Notes: generated from the sequence alone by a model not told the origin. A stretch of DNA of 8,041 nucleotides from an uncultured Tolumonas sp. (GCA_903931645.1 CAIZDF010000005.1:1-8041); one strand, 5' to 3'; shown: positions 1 to 6,385, numbered from the stretch's first letter. Numbers and translations: made by a program.

Positions 1-276
1 GCCCATTTCGATGAAGGGTTTGTCGAAAAATTGCTGAATCATCCGAATGTGCCGGAGCTGATCCGCACCAGCCCGCTGACGCAGCGTGAGTGGCAGGTGC
101 TGGGGTTGATTTACTCAGGTTACAGCAATGAGCAGATCTCGGTTGAGCTGGATGTCGCAGCCACTACCATCAAAACGCATATCCGGAATCTGTATCAGAA
201 ACTGGGGATTCTGCATCGGCAGGATGCCGTCGAGCAGGCGCAAAAACTACTGAAATTGATGGGCTATGGGGTGTAA
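1..276 (+). CDS. malT: MalT, maltose regulon transcriptional activator (C-terminal fragment)
   Basis: Only the last 91 codons lie in the window; the reading frame is open from base 1 and stops with TAA at 274-276. The fragment is the LuxR/FixJ-type helix-turn-helix domain that binds DNA, beginning near the LTQREWQVL stretch (window codon 26) and including [15 protein letters not shown], the recognition-helix region. It matches the C-terminus of E. coli MalT as I remember it almost residue for residue, including the terminal MGYGV. MalT is a large (about 900 residue) ATP- and maltotriose-dependent STAND-family activator of the maltose/maltodextrin genes; those sensor domains lie upstream, outside the window. 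The next gene, mak, converges on it. The identification is firm because the domain is highly conserved; only the absence of the rest of the gene limits it. Confidence 0.93.
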   Translation, partial: AHFDEGFVEKLLNHPNVPELIRTSPLTQREWQVLGLIYSGYSNEQISVELDVAATTIKTHIRNLYQKLGILHRQDAVEQAQKLLKLMGYGV

Positions 277-280
277 GCGC

Positions 281-311
281 TAAAAAAATGGCGCCGGAAA
301 TCAGGCGCCAT
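281..311 (-). terminator. Intrinsic terminator of mak
   Basis: A perfect 8-bp stem ATGGCGCC (288-295) pairs with GGCGCCAT (304-311) around an 8-base loop. Read on the minus strand the GC-rich stem is followed directly by seven T residues (complement of 282-288), the classic Rho-independent arrangement. It lies 26 bases past the mak stop. On the + strand, after malT, the stem has no T tract, so it should act mainly for mak; the hairpin may still protect the malT mRNA end. Confidence 0.85.
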
Positions 312-336
312 CACATCAACTATACCGATTGAGCGA

Positions 337-1251
337 TTACAGGTCGTCGCGCTGCCACAGCCAAGCAGCACCACGCACACCACTGGAGTCGCCGTGTAGG
401 GCTTTGCGCACCGGCGTTTCACATTCACCACCGAAGGCGTATTCCTTCATCAGGCGTGGAATGTTGTCGTAGATGCGTTCTACGTTACTCATGCCACCGC
501 CTAATACGATCACGTCCGGGTCCATCAGGTTGACGGCGTGCGCCAGCGCTTTGGCCAGACGACGTTCGTAATCTTCAATCGCTTTGATGGCGGCTTTATC
601 GCCCTGGGCCACCAGTGCCATGATTTCAACGCCTTTGCGTTCGATGCCGGTGTTGAATTTATAGCTGTTGGCAAAACCGGTGCCCGACACATAGGTCTCG
701 ATGCAGCCTTTTTTGCCACAATAACAAGGCGTGACGTTTTGGTAGTTCCACTCGTCCTCATCGATCCACGGCAGCGGGTTATGACCAAATTCACCGGCAA
801 TCCCATTACCACCGGCATGCACGCGGCCATTGATGGCAATGCCCGAACCACAACCGGTGCCAATGATGACAGCAAATACCACTTTACCGCCGGCACCGGC
901 GCCATCGGTTGCCTCCGATACCGCCAGACAGTTGGCGTCATTGGCGATGCGTACCGGACGTTCCAGCATGGCTTCCAGATCTTTATCCAGCGGCTGGCCA
1001 TTTAGCCAGGTGGAGTTGGCGTTTTTCACTTTGCCGGTAAATGGCGAGATGGTGCCGGGACTGCCTAATCCGACCGAGCCTTTTTTGCCGGTGGCGGTTT
1101 CAGCATCCAGCACCAGACCGGTGATGGCGTTCAGAGTCTGCTGGTAATCATGGCGAGGCGTTGGCACTCGTTTCCGGAACAGCTCGCCACCATCGTTATC
1201 CAGCGCGATAACTTCAATTTTGGTTCCACCTAAATCAATTCCGATGCGCAT
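337..1251 (-). CDS. mak: Fructokinase Mak, ROK family
   Basis: Cytoplasmic ATP-dependent sugar kinase of 304 residues; E. coli Mak (YajF) is about 302. It phosphorylates D-fructose (and, in E. coli, more weakly mannose) to the 6-phosphate. Visible landmarks in order: the N-terminal phosphate-binding DLGGTK (6-11), ANDAN (103-107) with the catalytic Asp105, a second glycine-rich ATP loop IIGTGCGSG (129-137), and the ROK zinc site made of His157 in GEFGH with Cys176, Cys178 and Cys183 in [16 protein letters not shown] (249-256) and the end [13 protein letters not shown] also match E. coli Mak closely from memory. The start at 1251 is supported by AAGAGGAAA (complement of 1258-1266), 8 bases upstream. 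The gene is monocistronic: its own terminator follows and an ERIC element begins 26 bases upstream of the start codon. Other ROK glucokinases or manno(fructo)kinases are the only realistic alternatives. Confidence 0.9.
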   Translation of the reverse strand: MRIGIDLGGTKIEVIALDNDGGELFRKRVPTPRHDYQQTLNAITGLVLDAETATGKKGSVGLGSPGTISPFTGKVKNANSTWLNGQPLDKDLEAMLERPVRIANDANCLAVSEATDGAGAGGKVVFAVIIGTGCGSGIAINGRVHAGGNGIAGEFGHNPLPWIDEDEWNYQNVTPCYCGKKGCIETYVSGTGFANSYKFNTGIERKGVEIMALVAQGDKAAIKAIEDYERRLAKALAHAVNLMDPDVIVLGGGMSNVERIYDNIPRLMKEYAFGGECETPVRKALHGDSSGVRGAAWLWQRDDL

Positions 1252-1277
1252 GGTTTATTTCCTCTTATTGTTTGATG

Positions 1278-1402
1278 TATACCTTCGTACTTGAAGTTGC
1301 AGCATCGTTGACGACGTGCACTCACCCCAATCACATAGCTATCTATGTTCATGGGGATTCATTCACTTGTCGCCTCGCTGCAACTCCAATTACTTTGGTA
1401 TA
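1278..1402. repeat. Full-length ERIC-like intergenic repeat
   Basis: A 125-bp near-palindrome bounded by TATACC (1278-1283) and GGTATA (1397-1402). The outer 26-base arms (1278-1303 and 1377-1402) match at 21 of 26 positions, including GTTGCAGC against GCTGCAAC. The inner arms (1325-1338 and 1343-1356) match at 11 of 14 and contain CCCCA/TGGGG and CATAG/CTATG. On the minus strand the core reads TGAATCCCCA...GATTGGGGTGAG, the diagnostic centre of Enterobacterial Repetitive Intergenic Consensus (ERIC/IRU) sequences, whose usual length is about 127 bp. Such elements are non-coding MITE-like repeats that fold into long RNA hairpins when transcribed and can change mRNA stability. This copy starts 26 bases upstream of mak and ends 101 bases before the response regulator gene. 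Confidence 0.87.
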
Positions 1403-1419
1403 GCTGAAGTAAGTCAGCT
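1402..1419. promoter_or_regulatory. Short inverted repeat, possible operator
   Basis: AGCTGA (1402-1407) and TCAGCT (1414-1419) form perfect 6-bp arms around a 6-base spacer, immediately at the outer edge of the ERIC-like element and about 85 bases upstream of the response regulator start. This is a plausible protein-binding site, but OmpR-type regulators usually bind direct repeats and one 6-bp repeat can arise by chance. No function can be assigned. Confidence 0.25.
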
Positions 1420-1462
1420 CACAGTTCATTGTTTGTTCTCTGGTTTCGACGTCACAAATGAC

Positions 1463-1468
1463 TACAAT
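1463..1468 (+). promoter_or_regulatory. Candidate -10 element of the response regulator gene
   Basis: TACAAT lies about 36 bases upstream of the start codon in the AT-rich stretch between the ERIC-like repeat and the gene, and differs from TATAAT at one position. No good -35 hexamer lies 16-18 bases upstream (CTGGTT is the nearest), so any promoter here would be weak or activator-dependent. CAAAT (1455-1459) and ATTTG (1467-1471) form a small inverted repeat across it. Treat it as a suggestion only. Confidence 0.25.
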
Positions 1469-1503
1469 TTGATTTATCTCTAAAAATAAGCACGGACCCC
1501 ATA

Positions 1504-2244
1504 ATGAAAAACAAGATCCTGGTCGTGGACGATGACGTCGCTATCTGCGAATTGCTGACCGATGTCCTCTGCGAACATGTGTTCGATGTTCGAACCTGCC
1601 ATCTGGCGCAATCAGCTCTGCAGACGTTACAGCAGGAACCTGATATTGCGCTGGTACTGCTGGATCTAATGCTGCCTGACATGAGCGGTCTGTTATTGTT
1701 ACAACAAATCCGCCTGCAATTCCCCGATCTACCCGTCATTATGCTGACCGGTTTGGCCACCGAATCAGACATGATCGTGGGCCTGGAAATGGGTGCTGAT
1801 GACTACATTGCCAAACCCTTTGTGCCGCGGATTGTCGTGGCGCGCGCGAAAGCTGTCTTGCGCCGCACACCGGCCGGTGAAACGCCACAACGCCGTGTCG
1901 TGGTGCCGATCAGTGGCCCCGGTTATCGTTTCGACGGTTGGTTGCTCAACACCCATACCGGCCGCTTGCACACCCCCGGCGGCGACGACATTGAGCTGAC
2001 GCAGGGCGAATATTCGTTGTTGACGGTGTTGCTGAAAAACGCGCGCAAAGTGCTGACCCGCGATCAACTGCTGGAGATGACGCACAGCGACGCGTTGGAT
2101 GTGTTCGACCGCACCATCGATGTGTTGATCATGCGTCTGCGCCGGAAAATCGAACCCAACCCGAAACAGCCGGAATATATCCGCACCATCCGTGGTGCCG
2201 GTTATGTCATGTCGCGTGAAGTGACCGTCGTTCATAAAGCCTGA
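1504..2244 (+). CDS. OmpR/PhoB-family response regulator (orphan in this window)
   Basis: A 246-residue two-component response regulator, cytoplasmic, acting as a phosphorylation-controlled transcription factor. The receiver domain (about 3-120) has the acidic pocket Asp9-Asp11, the phospho-acceptor Asp54 in LVLLDLMLP, Thr82, switch residue Tyr101 and the invariant Lys104 in KPF, so it should be phosphorylatable. After a linker, residues about 140-236 form the winged-helix DNA-binding domain, with LTQGEYSLL, RDQLLEMTH, the recognition segment FDRTIDVLIMRLRRKIE, and the wing IRTIRGAGYVM. Length is normal for the family. No histidine kinase lies next to it: upstream is the ERIC repeat and mak, downstream the convergent sugar-kinase gene overlapping its last 13 bases. 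The Shine-Dalgarno sequence is weak (ACGGA, 1492-1496). The partner kinase and target genes are unknown; a link to the neighbouring sugar operon is only a guess. Confidence 0.9.
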   Translation: MKNKILVVDDDVAICELLTDVLCEHVFDVRTCHLAQSALQTLQQEPDIALVLLDLMLPDMSGLLLLQQIRLQFPDLPVIMLTGLATESDMIVGLEMGADDYIAKPFVPRIVVARAKAVLRRTPAGETPQRRVVVPISGPGYRFDGWLLNTHTGRLHTPGGDDIELTQGEYSLLTVLLKNARKVLTRDQLLEMTHSDALDVFDRTIDVLIMRLRRKIEPNPKQPEYIRTIRGAGYVMSREVTVVHKA

Positions 2245-3269
2245 TCACCTCCGTTACCATTTGCCTGTTGTGCTATAAACGCCTGTAACTCGGCCAGCGG
2301 TGCCGCGCCATCAATGGCGTTGGTGCTGCGCAGGTTAAACCGCGCACAGGCATTACCCAGCTGCAGCGTATCGCGCAGACTCCATTCCTGATGCAGGCCA
2401 TATAACACACCGGCACAAAACGCATCACCAGCGCCAACCGTGCCGGCAATTTCCTGCGGTTCGATCCAATACGACGGCGTAAACAGGCTGTCGCCGTGGC
2501 AACTTTCCGCCCAAGCGCCTTCCGGGCAGTGGATCACCACCACGCGTTGCACGCCTTGTTGCAGCAAGCTTTTCGCCGCATGTGGAATTTGTAGCAGATC
2601 GGGTTTGCCGTCGGCCAGGCGCAGTGGTTGCCCGGTTAAGGTTGCGGCCTCTAATTCATTGATGATCAGGTAATCGACATACGGCAACGTTGGTAACACC
2701 ACACGTTTGGCGCGTTCCGGGTCATCGATAGAGACCAGATCCAGCGAGGTGAGATAGCCTTGTTGCTGTAACTGGTGGAACAAGCGGGCTGCGATAACAC
2801 CGTATTCCTCATCGGCAGCTTCCAGTTGTTGCAGCAATAACAGGTAAGCCAGATGCAAAATGCGGTGATGGCTGCGCAGCCCTGACAGCACGCGGCTGTC
2901 GAATGCGGCATTACTGCCATGGGCGTGGAAAAAGGTACGTTGCCCGTTGCGATGATTGGTCATCACCTGCGTCATGCTGGTCGGGTGGGGCGCGGTTTGC
3001 AGCCAGCGACAATCAATATCATCGTCGTTGAGGCACTGGCGAATGAATTCGCCATCCAGATCATCACCGAGCAAGCCGGCTGCTGCGAGCGGTAGACCGG
3101 TTTTCATCCGCGCCAGCGTGCGCAATACGTTGGGTACCGCGCCACCGGTGGCATTTTCCGTATGCAGAATGGTGGCCAGTCGCCCCTGTTCTGGCCAGTC
3201 ATCAATCAGATGCACATGATCAACCAGCAGCGTGCCCGCAGCGAGGATGCCACAGCGCGGGGCACTCAT
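2232..3269 (-). CDS. PfkB (ribokinase)-family carbohydrate kinase
   Basis: A 345-residue ATP-dependent sugar kinase. The C-terminal PfkB signature GTVGAGDAFCAGVLYG carries the anion-hole GAGD (279-282) with the catalytic base Asp282. The N-terminal GTLLVD (12-17) and the glycine pair in ATGGAVPN (40-47) form the sugar-binding side, and INELEA (203-208) resembles the NxxE-type metal/ATP motif. The substrate cannot be read from sequence. In context it probably phosphorylates a ketose or ketose phosphate to make the substrate of the adjacent aldolase. Its ATG shares one base with the aldolase stop (TGATG), and AGGGA lies 7 bases upstream, so translation is coupled. It is the last gene of the cluster, and its 3' end overlaps the convergent response regulator gene by 13 bases. 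Alternatives within the family are tagatose-6-phosphate kinase, fructose-1-phosphate kinase or ketohexokinase-like enzymes. Confidence 0.85.
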   Translation of the reverse strand: MSAPRCGILAAGTLLVDHVHLIDDWPEQGRLATILHTENATGGAVPNVLRTLARMKTGLPLAAAGLLGDDLDGEFIRQCLNDDDIDCRWLQTAPHPTSMTQVMTNHRNGQRTFFHAHGSNAAFDSRVLSGLRSHHRILHLAYLLLLQQLEAADEEYGVIAARLFHQLQQQGYLTSLDLVSIDDPERAKRVVLPTLPYVDYLIINELEAATLTGQPLRLADGKPDLLQIPHAAKSLLQQGVQRVVVIHCPEGAWAESCHGDSLFTPSYWIEPQEIAGTVGAGDAFCAGVLYGLHQEWSLRDTLQLGNACARFNLRSTNAIDGAAPLAELQAFIAQQANGNGGDQAL

Positions 3270-4129
3270 CAGGCTTTCCCTGCGCTGCCAAAGATCTGCA
3301 TCTGTTCTTCCACCGTACTTTGGATGGCCGTTTCAATGCCCATCAGCATGTGCGCCAGTTCATCGTAGGCGGTTTCGCGATGCTGCATCGCCTGCTCAAC
3401 GGCCACCAGTGCATTTTGTGACATGCCGGTATAGAAGTTAATTTTGTGAATACCCAGCGAAATGGCTTTGCGGAAATCCGCATCACTGATGCCGGAACCA
3501 CCGTGCAACACCAGTGGCAAACCGGTTTGTTCCTGAATGGCTTGCAGGCGGGGGAAGTCGAGTTTGGGTTCGCCCCGATATTTCCCGTGAGCATTCCCAA
3601 TCGCCACCGCCAGCGCATCAATGCCGGTGCGGGTGACAAAATCAGTGGCTTTGCTTGGGTCGGTAAATTTACTGCTGTCACATGAGCCATACAACGAGCC
3701 GCCTTCGTCACCACCGACTGCGCCCAGTTCGGCTTCCACTGAAATACCGAGCGCATGGCACATCTTCACCACTTCCGCAGTCTGGCGAATATTTTCTTCG
3801 TAACTTAAACCCGAGCCATCAAACATCACTGAGGTAAAGCCCAGACGAATGGCTTTCATCACCGCATCAAAGCTGGTGCCATGATCGAGATTCAGCACTA
3901 CCGGAATATTATGTAACGCCGCTTCCGCTTTGATGGCGGCACAGATGGCATCCAGCGACACATATTTAAAATGCACTTCGGCGATATTGATAATGAACGG
4001 CGAGCGTTGTGCTTCGGCGGCGGCAAACAGCGCACGCAGGAAATGGGTATCCAGCACATTAAACGCACCCAAAGCATAACCATGTTCGCGGGCATGTGAT
4101 AAACCTTGAGCGAGAGAAATCAGCGACAT
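3269..4129 (-). CDS. Class II (zinc) ketose-bisphosphate aldolase
   Basis: A 286-residue cytoplasmic aldolase of the Fba/GatY/KbaY class, which cleaves a ketose 1,6-bisphosphate into dihydroxyacetone phosphate and glyceraldehyde 3-phosphate. Visible active-site features: Asp82 (catalytic) and zinc ligand His83 in LNLDHG, the acidic loop EAELG (132-136), zinc ligands His181 in GNAHG and His209 in VLHGGSG, and the phosphate/substrate segment INFYT (230-234) with Asn231. Length and spacing agree with tagatose-bisphosphate aldolases (about 284-286 residues), and GKYRGEP after the second zinc ligand recalls Bacillus-type fructose-bisphosphate aldolase. Sequence does not decide between fructose, tagatose or another ketose bisphosphate. 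The start codon lies 10 bases inside the lyxose isomerase gene, with CAGGAG (complement of 4138-4143) 8 bases upstream. Probably it serves the imported sugar rather than central glycolysis. Confidence 0.88.
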   Translation of the reverse strand: MSLISLAQGLSHAREHGYALGAFNVLDTHFLRALFAAAEAQRSPFIINIAEVHFKYVSLDAICAAIKAEAALHNIPVVLNLDHGTSFDAVMKAIRLGFTSVMFDGSGLSYEENIRQTAEVVKMCHALGISVEAELGAVGGDEGGSLYGSCDSSKFTDPSKATDFVTRTGIDALAVAIGNAHGKYRGEPKLDFPRLQAIQEQTGLPLVLHGGSGISDADFRKAISLGIHKINFYTGMSQNALVAVEQAMQHRETAYDELAHMLMGIETAIQSTVEEQMQIFGSAGKA

Positions 4130-4830
4130 AACGATGGCTCCTGTAGCGGTAGGAAACGGGCATATTCGTTACACAACAGGTGTAACGGCGATTCGTCTTC
4201 TTCAATTTCACTGAAACGGGATTGTGGCTGCAGGAACCGGTTATCACACCGATCATCATTCACCATAGAGACCTCACCCAAGATCACTGGCCCGAAACCA
4301 GGTTCGGCCCAGAATGAGTGATACAGACCTTGCGTCAGCGTGATGCTTTGCCCTGCAGTTAAGCGCAGGCGACTGCCGGATTTATGCCGCTGACGTTCGC
4401 CGTCGAGCACGACGTCGATATCGGTGGTGTCACACTGTTCATCAGCGGTGCGGTTATACAGCTCAATGATCATATTGCCGCCGCCGCGATGAATGATGTC
4501 TTCCATCTTGTACCAGTGGAAATGGCAGGGCGTGACCTGGCCTTCGCGGCTGATCATGATTTTTTCAGCATACGGTTTCGGGTAGGGTTTACCACCGACG
4601 GAGCCGTTACGCAGGGTGAACAGGGTTAGACCGGTTGAGGCAAAATCATTACTGCCCATGTCGGTGACATCCCAACCGAGTTGCAGGTCGAACACTTCCT
4701 GAAAACGGCTAAGCTCATGTTTGGCCCATTCGTTGGCAGTGAAATGGGCAAACGGCGGCAAAGCAATTTGATATTTGGCGAATAACGCCTGACTGTCGGC
4801 TAAAATTTCATTGAGCTGTGAACGACGCAT
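4120..4830 (-). CDS. D-lyxose ketol-isomerase (cupin fold)
   Basis: A 236-residue metal-dependent isomerase of the D-lyxose isomerase family (formerly DUF1498), closely resembling the E. coli O157:H7 enzyme as I recall it. It interconverts D-lyxose and D-xylulose; characterised members also interconvert D-mannose and D-fructose. The cupin metal site is visible as His103 and His105 in CHFHW, Glu110 in KMEDII, and His171 in GLYHSFWAE, the same ligand set and numbering I remember for the Mn-binding E. coli protein. Other family landmarks are FDLQLGWDVT (47-56), GLTLFTLRNGS (67-77), YAEKIM and GEVSMVNDD. The ATG follows the xylB stop codon with no gap, and a strong AGGAGG (complement of 4836-4841) sits inside the xylB 3' end, 5 bases upstream, so the two genes are translationally coupled. 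The family assignment is firm; the true in vivo sugar is open. Confidence 0.9.
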   Translation of the reverse strand: MRRSQLNEILADSQALFAKYQIALPPFAHFTANEWAKHELSRFQEVFDLQLGWDVTDMGSNDFASTGLTLFTLRNGSVGGKPYPKPYAEKIMISREGQVTPCHFHWYKMEDIIHRGGGNMIIELYNRTADEQCDTTDIDVVLDGERQRHKSGSRLRLTAGQSITLTQGLYHSFWAEPGFGPVILGEVSMVNDDRCDNRFLQPQSRFSEIEEDESPLHLLCNEYARFLPLQEPSLCR

Positions 4831-6276
4831 TTACCCCTCCTGTTGGCACAACCAGCGCGTCAGCTGCTGGTAACGCTGATAGCGCGCCTGCAGATCGGGT
4901 TGTGATTGTGGTCGGATGATGGCTGTCGCAGGTACGACATGCGAAGTCAGATGTAATAAAGCTTCCGGTTCGATGGCTAAGCGGGCCAGTCGGGCGGCCC
5001 CAAAGGCGGCGCCAACATCGGCATACGTTGGCACAATGATGCGACATTGCGTGAGATCGGCAATCATCTGTAACCAGAACTGGCTGCGCGCACCGCCACC
5101 AGTGGCAATCATTTGATGCGGCGCGCAACCAGCTTGTTGCAGTGCCTGATAACCATCAGCCAATGAAAAGGCTACACCCTCCATGACGGCACGGGCTAAG
5201 TGTCCGCGTTGATGCGAATCGGCGAGGCCAAAAAACGCACCGCGCAGATGCGGGTCATTCCACGGTGTGCGTTCACCATTCAGAAACGGGGCGAATAACA
5301 CATCGCCCGCCTCATGCTGTTCAGCTTCCTGCGCCAGTTGCGCTTCCGGCGTGGTTGTGAGTCGGGAAAACCAGCTTAAGGATGCAGCGGCGCTGAGTGT
5401 TACCGCCATCTGATGCCAGCGCTCGGGCAGGGCATGGCAAAAACTGTGTACCGCTTGTTGCGGATTGGCGTAATACTGATCTGAGGCGGAAAAAATAACG
5501 CCGGAGGTGCCGAGCGAGACAAAGCCATCACCCGCCTTAACAACACCAAGCCCAATAGCACTGGCCGCGTTATCGCCGGCGCCGGCAATCAGCGGCGTGT
5601 TGCGTGGTAAACCCCAGTCATCGGCTAAGGCGTCATATAACGTGCCGGTTACCTGATTACCTTCATACAAATCCGGCATCTGGCTGACGGTGAGATTACA
5701 AGCCACCAGCAGCTCTTCGCTCCATTGGCGGCGCGCAGTGTCCAGCCATAACGTGCCGGCGCTGTCGGCCATATCACTGGCAAAGTCGCCGCTCATGCGA
5801 TAACGCAGGTAATCTTTTGGCAGCAGTACATGTGCGATACGGGCAAAAATATCGGGCTCGTGACGTTGTACCCACAACAGTTTTGGCGCGGTAAAACCAG
5901 CCATTACACGGTTACCGGTGATGCCGATGAAATCAGCGCGTTGCTCCAGCCAGCGACACTCGGCGGTGCTGCGGCCATCATTCCATAAAATGCAGGGGCG
6001 TAGGATCTGGCCTTTATCATCTAACAAGGTGGCGCCGTGCATCTGGCCACTGAAACCAATACCTTTTATCTGACGCAGCGCGGCGGGTTGGCGGGTTTTG
6101 AGTTGTTGCATGGCCTGTTGTAGCGCCTGCCACCAGTCGTGCGGATTTTGCTCGCTGAAATCGGGCTGCAGGTGTTGTACCGTCAGTGGCATGCTCACAC
6201 TGTCGATGATGTGTTCGTCGGTATCCAGCAAAATGACTTTCAGGCTGGAAGTACCTAAATCAATACCCAGGTACAT
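4831..6276 (-). CDS. xylB: Xylulokinase, FGGY family
   Basis: A 481-residue cytoplasmic kinase converting D-xylulose and ATP to D-xylulose 5-phosphate; E. coli XylB has 484 residues and matches along the whole length from memory. Landmarks: the phosphate-binding DLGTSSLKVILLD (6-18), SGQMHGATLLD (76-86), LRPCILWNDGR (92-102), FTAPKLLWVQRHEPDIF (128-144), LLPKDYLR (151-158), and the catalytic Asp235 in GAGDNAA, equivalent to Asp233 of E. coli. The second FGGY region GERTPWNDPHLRGAFFGL (334-351) and the ATP-binding GGGARSQFW (393-401) are intact. GGAG ahead of the ATG at about 7 bases supports the start. Being placed with a lyxose isomerase rather than XylA/XylFGH argues that this copy belongs to another sugar pathway, and a related ketose such as tagatose or fructose remains possible as substrate. 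The gene is preceded by a 109-base gap holding a terminator-like hairpin and an inverted repeat. Confidence 0.9.
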   Translation of the reverse strand: MYLGIDLGTSSLKVILLDTDEHIIDSVSMPLTVQHLQPDFSEQNPHDWWQALQQAMQQLKTRQPAALRQIKGIGFSGQMHGATLLDDKGQILRPCILWNDGRSTAECRWLEQRADFIGITGNRVMAGFTAPKLLWVQRHEPDIFARIAHVLLPKDYLRYRMSGDFASDMADSAGTLWLDTARRQWSEELLVACNLTVSQMPDLYEGNQVTGTLYDALADDWGLPRNTPLIAGAGDNAASAIGLGVVKAGDGFVSLGTSGVIFSASDQYYANPQQAVHSFCHALPERWHQMAVTLSAAASLSWFSRLTTTPEAQLAQEAEQHEAGDVLFAPFLNGERTPWNDPHLRGAFFGLADSHQRGHLARAVMEGVAFSLADGYQALQQAGCAPHQMIATGGGARSQFWLQMIADLTQCRIIVPTYADVGAAFGAARLARLAIEPEALLHLTSHVVPATAIIRPQSQPDLQARYQRYQQLTRWLCQQEG

Positions 6277-6303
6277 AAATCGGCTCCCGGAACGTTGCCA
6301 GTC

Positions 6304-6339
6304 TGGTTAGCGTTCAACGTTAAAATTGAGCGCTGACCA
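6304..6339. promoter_or_regulatory. 36-bp imperfect inverted repeat upstream of xylB
   Basis: Two 14-base arms (6304-6317 and 6326-6339) surround an 8-base AT-rich centre, CGTTAAAA, and are complementary at 12 of 14 positions; the inner arms read AGCGTTCAA and TTGAGCGCT. It lies 28 bases upstream of the xylB start codon and just beyond the terminator hairpin that follows the binding-protein gene. On the minus-strand RNA the two imperfect positions are A/C mismatches. The symmetry suits either a dimeric repressor operator controlling a xylB-proximal promoter or an mRNA hairpin. I see no convincing -35/-10 pair, so the role is unproven. Confidence 0.45.
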
Positions 6340-6345
6340 CAGTGG

Positions 6346-6370
6346 CAAAAACGCCGCCTTGCGGCGGCGT
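6346..6370 (-). terminator. Terminator-like hairpin between sugar-binding protein gene and xylB
   Basis: A perfect 8-bp GC-rich stem, ACGCCGCC (6351-6358) with GGCGGCGT (6363-6370), closes a 4-base TTGC loop, GCAA on the minus-strand transcript. It is followed on that strand by a T tract (five Ts including the last stem base) and lies 15 bases after the binding-protein stop. This is a convincing intrinsic terminator or attenuator. Because xylB lies downstream on the same strand, it probably makes the periplasmic protein mRNA more abundant and stable, while partial readthrough or a second promoter supplies the catabolic genes. Confidence 0.8.
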
Positions 6371-6385
6371 GTCATACGGGATGAA

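Noticed and set aside
31..276. Apparent small 81-residue LuxR-type gene starting at TTG (31)
   Set aside because: The frame is open back to base 1 and the upstream codons also read like MalT, so this is the tail of malT and not a separate small gene.
538..1005. 155-codon open frame on the + strand inside mak
   Set aside because: It is antisense to a strongly conserved ROK kinase, shows no recognisable domain, and is explained as a shadow frame.
2183..2198. GCACCA/TGGTGC hairpin near the end of the response regulator gene, considered as terminator for the convergent sugar operon
   Set aside because: It has a 6-bp stem without a T tract on either strand and lies in codons for the conserved TIRGAGYV wing of the DNA-binding domain.
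1765..2235. 156-codon minus-strand frame opposite the response regulator
   Set aside because: Its composition is rich in His and Gln and it has no recognisable motif, as expected of an antisense shadow of a conserved gene.
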